From: JACKIC01 sp964392305
Lineage (GTDB): Bacteria > Planctomycetota > UBA1135 > UBA2386
Reading direction: 5' to 3'
DNA: 64,000 bases
Assembly: GCA_964392305.1 (NCBI GenBank)
Contig: CAYMPV010000017.1
Span: forward strand, 1 to 64,000
Shown here: one piece after another, positions 59,701 through 64,000 of the stretch
How positions within the stretch are numbered: position 1 is the stretch's first letter
How the letters are laid out: every line of letters starts with the position of its first letter
Made by a program: the position numbers and the translations under genes
Notes under the pieces: generated by a model
Seen by the model: the letters and a program-made list of their open reading frames with translations, nothing else
Told to the model about the DNA's origin: nothing
The model's database searches: none

Positions 59701-59874
59701 AGCATCGGCATCGTGCTGGTCGCCGGCATGTGCCTGGGCACGCTGTTCACGCTGTTCGTCGTGCCGGTCTTCTACCTGCTGTTCGCCGCCGATCACGGCC
59801 GCGCCGCCGCGCGGGAGAGAGCGTTGGACGCCGCCGAGGACGCAGCGCGCCAACCGACTGCGGAGTTCGCCTGA
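56779..59874 (+). CDS. RND multidrug efflux permease (HAE1 type)
   Basis: The 1031-residue protein has the full AcrB/MexB layout: twelve membrane helices and two large periplasmic loops. The proton-relay Asp pair is in LVVDDAIVVVENV (about residues 400-412) and the matching Lys in GLIAKNGILIVEF (about 910-922). The N terminus MRSITDVFVRHPVLALVVNL is characteristic of the branch with MexF/OqxB-like members. It exports toxic small molecules using the proton gradient; substrates cannot be predicted. The start is 8 bp after the adaptor stop, and its TGA overlaps the ATG of the next gene (TGATG). Confidence 0.95.
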   Translation: MRSITDVFVRHPVLALVVNLVLVLVGVRVATSLPVQQYPKLDSASVIITTVYTGASAETVRGFLTTPIERAVSAIGGIDHIESESRQGVSMVTIRLELGYDTTRALAEVTARLQQVRSELPSEAEPPMVDVQRADRPYASFYLSFTSDERSLAQITDYLTRNVQPQLSTVQGVQRVTVEAGRPIAMRVWIDPDKLAALNLAPGDVFASIQRNNYVAAVGQTKGNLVQVNLLADTDLRSVEEFAQLIVTDRGGAIVRLSDVARVELGAEEPDFMAKYDDHPAVYLGVWPLVGANEIDVQKSLVAEMDRLRTKLPTELEMHLAYDGTQFMRDALAEISKTLVETILIVGLIVFLFLGSVRTALVPLVAMPVSLIGAAVVMAAFGFSLNLLTILAIVLSVGLVVDDAIVVVENVERHVRMGKTRLAAAAEAARELVGPIIAMTITLAAVYTPIGFQGGLTGALFLEFAITLAAAVLVSGMVAITLSPIMSAWFVSAHDKQPVLTRWVDAGFARVRRLYERALDGALSIRWAIVATALFVAAAAVPLYTESRRELAPIEDQSHISMFFEVAPDATLEAVDAASREVVEKLKTVPEAKFMWSLVANWGGFGGMVAKDWKDRDRSTTEIWPQLFGMVSQVPGVTAYPRLDPPLPTSGQFDVELVLQSSLPLEDLLQTTHAVMDSAIKSGKFQYVDTNLKIDRPEARVRIDRERVADLGMDLQSVGRELGALLGGGYVNRFNFFDRSYKVIPQIGREDRATVGPLLDLKIKTPRGDLVPVSAFTTIEAVAAPRTLNRFQQRNAVKIYGGVQPGITKEEGLAVLESAAREFADPDVTIDYAGESRQIRHEGSSLVTTLGFAILLVYLVLAAQFRSFRDPLIVLLGSVPLAITGALLFSYMEKTTVNVYSQVGLITLVGLIAKNGILIVEFANTLQRRGHAKLAALREAAATRLRPVLMTTAATIFGHLPLVFVTGPGAMARNSIGIVLVAGMCLGTLFTLFVVPVFYLLFAADHGRAAARERALDAAEDAARQPTAEFA

Positions 59875-61307
59875 TGAATCGCTCCATGACCAGCCGTCAC
59901 CTGTCGCTACTCGCGCTGCTCGGCGCGGCCTGCACCACCGTCGGTCCCGACTACGTGCCGGCAGAACCGCAGCTGCCCCCTACCTGGACCCAGCCGCGCG
60001 AAGCCGGCCTCAGCGATGGTGCGATCGACGACACGGCGTGGTGGCAGCGCGGCAACGACCCGGTGTTGACGCAGCTCGTCGAACTGGCGCTGCGGCAGAA
60101 CCTCGACCTGCGCGCCAGCCTGCTGCGGCTGCAGGCGGCGCGCGCCCTGCGCGGCGTGGCCGCGGCCGGTGCGTGGCCGACCGTCGACGCCCGTGCGGCC
60201 TACGAACACCGCGAGGAGAGCCTCAACACGCCGTTCGGCGCCTTCATCCCGAGCACCGAGATCCACTCGATCGGTTTCGACGCCGCGTGGGAACTCGACC
60301 TGTGGGGCCGCGTGCGCCGTTCGGTCGAAGCTGCCGACCGCGACCTCGACGCCAGCGCCGCCGACGTGCACGCCGCGGCGCTGTCCGTGGCCGCCGAGGT
60401 GGCGCGCACCTACGTCGACCTGCGCGCCGCGCAGCGTCGCCTGCAGCTCGCCAACCAGAACCTGCAACTGCAACAGCAGACGCTCGATCTGGTGCGCGCG
60501 CGCCAGGCCGCCGGGCTGGTGCGTGAGCGCGACGTCGCCCAGGCGGCGACCAACGTCGAGACCACGCGTTCGCGCCTGCCGCAGCTGCAGGCCGCGACCA
60601 GCACCGCAGCCAACCGCATCGCCGTGTTGCTCGGTCGCGCACCCGGCGACCTGCCGATCACGCTCGGCGACGGTGGCGCGCTGCCGAAGTTGCCGGAGGC
60701 GATCGCCGTCGGCACACCCGTCGACCTGCTGCGCCGCCGCCCCGACGTGCGCGCCGCCGAACGACGCTTCGCCGCCGAAGTCGCCCGCATCGGCGTCGCC
60801 GAGGCCGATCGGTATCCGCAGTTCTCCTTGTCGGGCACGTTCGGATTGGCAGCGGACGGCGGCAAACACCTGTTCGACCAGGACAGCCAGGTGCTCGGCT
60901 TCGGCCCGTCGGTGCGGTGGAACCTGTTCGACGGCGGCCGGCTCAAGAACCGGATCGCGGCACTGCAGGCGAGCGCGGAGGCAGCCCAGGTCGCCTACGA
61001 ACAGACCGTGCTGCTGGCCATCGAGGAGACCGAGAACGCGATGACGCGGTACGTGCGTGAGCAGGCGCGGCGGCAGGCACTCCAGCGCGCCGCCACCGAA
61101 GCACGGCGCGCGGTCACCCTGGCGCAAGCCCAATACACCGAAGGGCTCAGCGACTTCCAGACGGTGCTCGACAGCGAACGCATCGTCGCCACGATCGAAG
61201 ACGACCTCGCCAGCAGCGATGCCACCGTCGCCACCGACCTGATCGCCGTGTTCAAGGCCCTCGGCGGCGGCACCGCCAGCGCATCCGTGGCCACGGCGGC
61301 CCGTTGA
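59874..61307 (+). CDS. Outer-membrane efflux lipoprotein (OprM/NodT family)
   Basis: The 477-residue protein has a lipoprotein signal (LLALLGAACTT, Cys at 20) and two TolC-like outer-membrane efflux repeats (about 55-250 and 260-465). Motifs include LVELALRQNLDLRASLLRLQ, GFDAAWELDLWGRVRRSVEA, TPVDLLRRRPDVRAAERRFA and VRWNLFDGGRLKNRI. It is the exit channel of the tripartite pump. ATG 59874 overlaps the permease stop (TGATG); the frame open from 59730 is antisense-free shadow of the permease gene. Together with the two preceding genes it forms a complete pump. Confidence 0.93.
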   Translation: MNRSMTSRHLSLLALLGAACTTVGPDYVPAEPQLPPTWTQPREAGLSDGAIDDTAWWQRGNDPVLTQLVELALRQNLDLRASLLRLQAARALRGVAAAGAWPTVDARAAYEHREESLNTPFGAFIPSTEIHSIGFDAAWELDLWGRVRRSVEAADRDLDASAADVHAAALSVAAEVARTYVDLRAAQRRLQLANQNLQLQQQTLDLVRARQAAGLVRERDVAQAATNVETTRSRLPQLQAATSTAANRIAVLLGRAPGDLPITLGDGGALPKLPEAIAVGTPVDLLRRRPDVRAAERRFAAEVARIGVAEADRYPQFSLSGTFGLAADGGKHLFDQDSQVLGFGPSVRWNLFDGGRLKNRIAALQASAEAAQVAYEQTVLLAIEETENAMTRYVREQARRQALQRAATEARRAVTLAQAQYTEGLSDFQTVLDSERIVATIEDDLASSDATVATDLIAVFKALGGGTASASVATAAR

Positions 61308-61384
61308 ACGCCGTTGTGGGGCCTTGCGTGAATCCGCACCTGCCGTCCATTGACGCCAAGGGGCGTGGCGGCGACAACGGAGCC

Positions 61385-63244
61385 ATGCTCTCTTCGCCTC
61401 CGTCCGACGAAACGGCGCCAAAGGCGCCGTTCGACGCCGTCCCTGCGCCGCTGCGTGCCGCGCTCACCCGGCGCGGCTTCGCGACGTTGACCGCGGTCCA
61501 GACCGCGGTGCTGCAGAGCATGAGTGAGGCCGAGGGCCAGGTGCGCGACCTGCAGATCACCTCGCAGACCGGTTCGGGCAAGACCGTGGCGCTGGGTTTC
61601 GCGCTGGCGCCGGTGCTGCTCGAGGACGCGCCGGATCGCGCCGGGCCGACGACGCTGGTGATCGCACCGACGCGCGAACTCGCGGCGCAGATCCGCGACG
61701 AACTGCAGTGGTTGTTCGCCGACGTGCGCCACGTCAGCAGCGACTGCGTCACCGGCGGCACCAGCCAGCAGCTCGAACGCCAACGCCTGCGCAAGCGCCC
61801 CACGATCGTCGTCGGCACGCCGGGCCGCCTGCTCGATCACGTCACCAACGGGGCCCTCGTGCTCGATTCGGTGTCGCAACTGGTGCTCGACGAAGCAGAC
61901 CAGATGCTCGACATGGGCTTCCGCGACGAGCTCGAGGCGATCCTCGCCAAGGTGCCGGCCGAGCGGCGCACCCACCTGGTGTCGGCGACGTTCCCGCCCG
62001 CGGTGCGCGGCCTGACCAAACGTTACCAGCGCGACGCGGTGCACATCGAAGGCACGGCGCTCGGCCAGGCCAACGTCGACATCGAGCACGTCGCGCATCT
62101 GCTCAACGCACGCGATCGATATGGCGCGCTGGTCAACCACCTGCTGCTCGCCGGCGACGTGCGGGTGCTGGTGTTCGTGCGCACGCGCGAGGACACGACG
62201 TCGCTGGCCGACAAGCTCGAGACCGACGGTTTCCGCGCCATGCCCCTGTCGGGCGACCTGACCCAGGCGCAACGCACCCGCACGCTGGCGGCGTTCCGGC
62301 GCGGCACGATCACCACGCTGGTCGCCACCGACGTCGCCGCGCGCGGCCTCGACGTGCCCGACGTGCAGAGTGTCGTGCACATGGATCCGCCGATCGACGG
62401 CGCCTCCTACACGCACCGCAGCGGCCGCACCGGACGCGCCGGCCAGAAGGGCAAGAGCGTGCTGCTGGTGTCGCGTTCGCTCGAACGCGGCGCGCGGCGG
62501 CTGATCAGCGAGGCGCGGGTGCCGATGCAATGGCGTGCCGTGCCGACCGCCGCGGAGGTGCAGGCGGCGCGCGACGAACAGACGATGGTCAAGCTGACCG
62601 CGGCGCTCGATGCGCAGGTCCCGGCGACCGCGCAGCACAAACTGGCCAAACGCCTCTTGGCCGACCGCGACCCGGTCGCGGTGGTCGCGACGCTGCTCGG
62701 CGAACTGGGCGGCGGGCCGGTCGTCGAACCGTTCGCCGTGCACTCGGTCGCGCCGCACGGTTCGACCGGGCCGGGCAAGGTCCACGCACCGCCGGCGCCG
62801 CACGGCCACCGCGGCCATGCTGGCAACAACGACGGCCCGTCCCATCACGACGACGGCCCGCCGCGCCGCGAAGAGGGCTTCGTCACCTTCCGCATCAACT
62901 GGGGCGTGGCCGACGGCGCCGACCCGCGCCGCATCCTGGCGCACGTCTGCCGGCGCGGCGGCGTCGACAGCAAACAGGTCGGTGCGATCGACCTGCGGCG
63001 GTTCGAGTCGACCTTCGGCATCGCCGCCGACGTCGCCGGCGCGTTCGCGCAACGGGTGCGCCGGCGGGACCCGCGCGATCCGCATCTCGCGATCCACCCC
63101 TACGAAGGGCGCGACGGCAAACCGCCGAAACGGCCGCCGTTCCAGGCGCCGTTCAAGCCGCAGCACAAGTTCGCGCCCAAGGGTGCGTACAAGGCGTCGG
63201 CGAGTGGCGCCACCAAACGCAGCAAGCCCAAGCGCAAGGACTGA
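61385..63244 (+). CDS. DEAD-box RNA helicase with DbpA-type RNA-binding domain
   Basis: The 619-residue protein carries helicase motifs in order: GFATLTAVQ (Q motif), SQTGSGKT (60-67), PTRELA, GGT, TPGRLL, DEAD (VLDEADQM), SAT, then VFVRT, ATDVAARGLDVP and HRSGRTGRAG. A His/Gly/Asp-rich linker (about 460-495) precedes a DbpA/CsdA-type RNA-binding domain (VTFRINWGVADGADPRRILA, then GVDSKQVGAIDLRRFESTFG) and a Lys-rich tail. It likely acts in ribosome assembly or RNA decay. ATG 61385 fits the family start; the frame to 61304 is short upstream extra. It is 77 bp after the pump operon. Confidence 0.92.
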   Translation: MLSSPPSDETAPKAPFDAVPAPLRAALTRRGFATLTAVQTAVLQSMSEAEGQVRDLQITSQTGSGKTVALGFALAPVLLEDAPDRAGPTTLVIAPTRELAAQIRDELQWLFADVRHVSSDCVTGGTSQQLERQRLRKRPTIVVGTPGRLLDHVTNGALVLDSVSQLVLDEADQMLDMGFRDELEAILAKVPAERRTHLVSATFPPAVRGLTKRYQRDAVHIEGTALGQANVDIEHVAHLLNARDRYGALVNHLLLAGDVRVLVFVRTREDTTSLADKLETDGFRAMPLSGDLTQAQRTRTLAAFRRGTITTLVATDVAARGLDVPDVQSVVHMDPPIDGASYTHRSGRTGRAGQKGKSVLLVSRSLERGARRLISEARVPMQWRAVPTAAEVQAARDEQTMVKLTAALDAQVPATAQHKLAKRLLADRDPVAVVATLLGELGGGPVVEPFAVHSVAPHGSTGPGKVHAPPAPHGHRGHAGNNDGPSHHDDGPPRREEGFVTFRINWGVADGADPRRILAHVCRRGGVDSKQVGAIDLRRFESTFGIAADVAGAFAQRVRRRDPRDPHLAIHPYEGRDGKPPKRPPFQAPFKPQHKFAPKGAYKASASGATKRSKPKRKD

Positions 63245-63313
63245 CGCGGGCGCCACAGCACGGGATCCGGCGGAAGTCGCGGGGCGCGGCCGCCGTCGCA
63301 GTAGCGTTCCACC

Positions 63314-63901
63314 ATGCGCGACTCACCGGACGTGAACTCACCCGACGGCCCCTCGACGGCCGACCGGGCGATCCTGCAGCGCGCCTTCGCGCTGCATCGA
63401 CCGCTGGCCCGAGCGGCGCGCGTCGCCAACACCAACGGCGGCGGCTACGTCATCTTCGGCGCGCTGAGCCTGATCTTCGCCGCACCCACTCTCGACGTCA
63501 TCGGGGCTGCGATCGGCGCCGTGCTGCTGGCCGTCGGCAGCAACGCGCGCCGGCAGGCGACCGCCCTGCGGCGTGGCGAGAGCAGCGCGCCACAACGGCT
63601 CGCGCGCGGCGAACTGATCTTGTTGGCGACCTTGGTGCTCTACGGCGTGCTCGGCCTGCTGGTGTTGCCCGACGCCGGCGACGCGATGGTCAAGGCCGTC
63701 GGCAACACCAAGGGTTTGGGCATCGACGTGCGCAAACTCGCCGGCTCGATCAGCACCGCGTGGTACGCGATGGTGATCGGCATCGCCGTGCTCTACCAGG
63801 GCGGGCTGGCGCGCTACTTCGCCCGACGCAGCAATGACGTCGAAAGCTATCGACGTGAGGTGCCGTCGTGGGCGCGCGAACTGACACCCGGCGGCGATTG
63901 A
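63314..63901 (+). CDS. Membrane protein of unknown function
   Basis: The 195-residue protein has four likely membrane helices (about 43-60, 60-78, 98-122 and 150-168). It has a helical N-terminal cytoplasmic part (DRAILQRAFALHRPLARAAR) and a basic loop between helices 2 and 3 (NARRQATALRRGE). I know no family with this pattern. It follows the helicase gene by 69 bp and ends just before a strong hairpin. Confidence 0.65.
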   Translation: MRDSPDVNSPDGPSTADRAILQRAFALHRPLARAARVANTNGGGYVIFGALSLIFAAPTLDVIGAAIGAVLLAVGSNARRQATALRRGESSAPQRLARGELILLATLVLYGVLGLLVLPDAGDAMVKAVGNTKGLGIDVRKLAGSISTAWYAMVIGIAVLYQGGLARYFARRSNDVESYRREVPSWARELTPGGD

Positions 63902-63909
63902 ACGAACGC

Positions 63910-63935
63910 GCGGCACCCTCTGCCGAGGGCGCCGC
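63910..63935. terminator. Bidirectional terminator hairpin
   Basis: GCGGCACCCTC and GAGGGCGCCGC form an 11-bp stem with one mismatch around a TGCC loop. It lies 8 bp after the stop of the membrane-protein gene and 11 bp before the stop of the leftward gene at the window end. It could end transcription from both sides. Confidence 0.65.
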
Positions 63936-63946
63936 TGCATCACGCA

Positions 63947-64000
63947 TCAGCGCGTGTGGATCTCGACGGCGCGCGTGAAGCCGAAGCCGTCGTCGGTGCC
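63947..64000 (-). CDS. 3' end of a leftward gene (C-terminal fragment)
   Basis: Only 17 codons and the stop are inside the window: GTDDGFGFTRAVEIHTR, then TGA at 63947-63949. The codon use and the convergent hairpin at 63910-63935 support a real gene end. The product cannot be identified from this. Confidence 0.45.
   Translation of the reverse strand, partial: GTDDGFGFTRAVEIHTR

Noticed and set aside
58225..59853. 542-residue minus-strand frame opposite the RND permease
   Set aside because: Antisense shadow of a well-supported efflux gene.
1..64000. tRNA, rRNA, riboswitch or CRISPR array
   Set aside because: Scanned by eye for tRNA T-loop words, rRNA-conserved words and spaced repeats; none seen, though short RNAs could be missed without tools.

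Overview
The window reads as a high-GC chromosomal stretch from an uncultured Planctomycetota-like bacterium, probably from a metagenome assembly. The reasons are circumstantial. There are five ECF-type sigma factors in 64 kb, three of them fused to long extracytoplasmic regions. There is a Ser/Thr kinase with a long helical-repeat tail, an FGly-type sulfatase, and many secreted low-homology proteins, four of which share a C-terminal domain. No rRNA, tRNA, CRISPR array or origin was seen. The left edge may be a contig end: bases 1-55 recur exactly at 10182-10236.

Layout. 1-10.6 kb is an accessory, scarred zone. It holds a split DUF433/DUF5615 toxin-antitoxin-like pair, an unrecognised family (702-1397), a DUF1254/DUF1214 protein, a histidine kinase with a plant ethylene-receptor-like N terminus (2857-4311), the first sigma-factor fusion, a small AT-hook/HTH protein, a lower-GC pocket (7.2-8.7 kb) and a frameshifted rve transposase. 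10.6-26.3 kb holds the second and third sigma fusions, a C-type lectin protein, a DUF2238 membrane protein, a CBS-GroEL operon, CorA, and a sulfatase with an outer-membrane partner. 26.3-34.4 kb is a patchwork of small proteins, transposon scars and an ECF sigma/anti-sigma pair. 34.5-54.7 kb encodes mainly cell-envelope and signalling products: a di-haem propeller protein, a hybrid histidine kinase, a pseudopilin, secreted proteins, a TonB receptor, a Ser/Thr kinase facing an ECF sigma, and a terpenoid-cyclase-fold protein. 54.8-61.3 kb is a complete tripartite RND efflux operon behind a NemR-like TetR regulator with matching operators. 61.4-64 kb has a DEAD-box helicase with a DbpA-type RNA-binding domain, a membrane protein and the 3' end of another gene.

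Main themes. (1) Regulation across the membrane: three proteins join a cytoplasmic ECF sigma factor to one membrane helix and a chain of carboxypeptidase-regulatory-like beta domains, with the helix at about residue 200-225 in all three. (2) Sensing: a predicted copper/ethylene-binding histidine kinase keeps every key ligand residue at ETR1 spacing. (3) Genome wear: several families exist as one intact gene plus truncated or frameshifted pieces (the transposase, the AT-hook protein, the 702-1397 family, DUF5615). (4) A secreted proteome with a shared C-terminal domain.

Gene starts were chosen from ribosome-binding sites, signal peptides and family length, so many are shorter than the longest open frame. 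All family assignments come from motif recognition by eye, without database searches.
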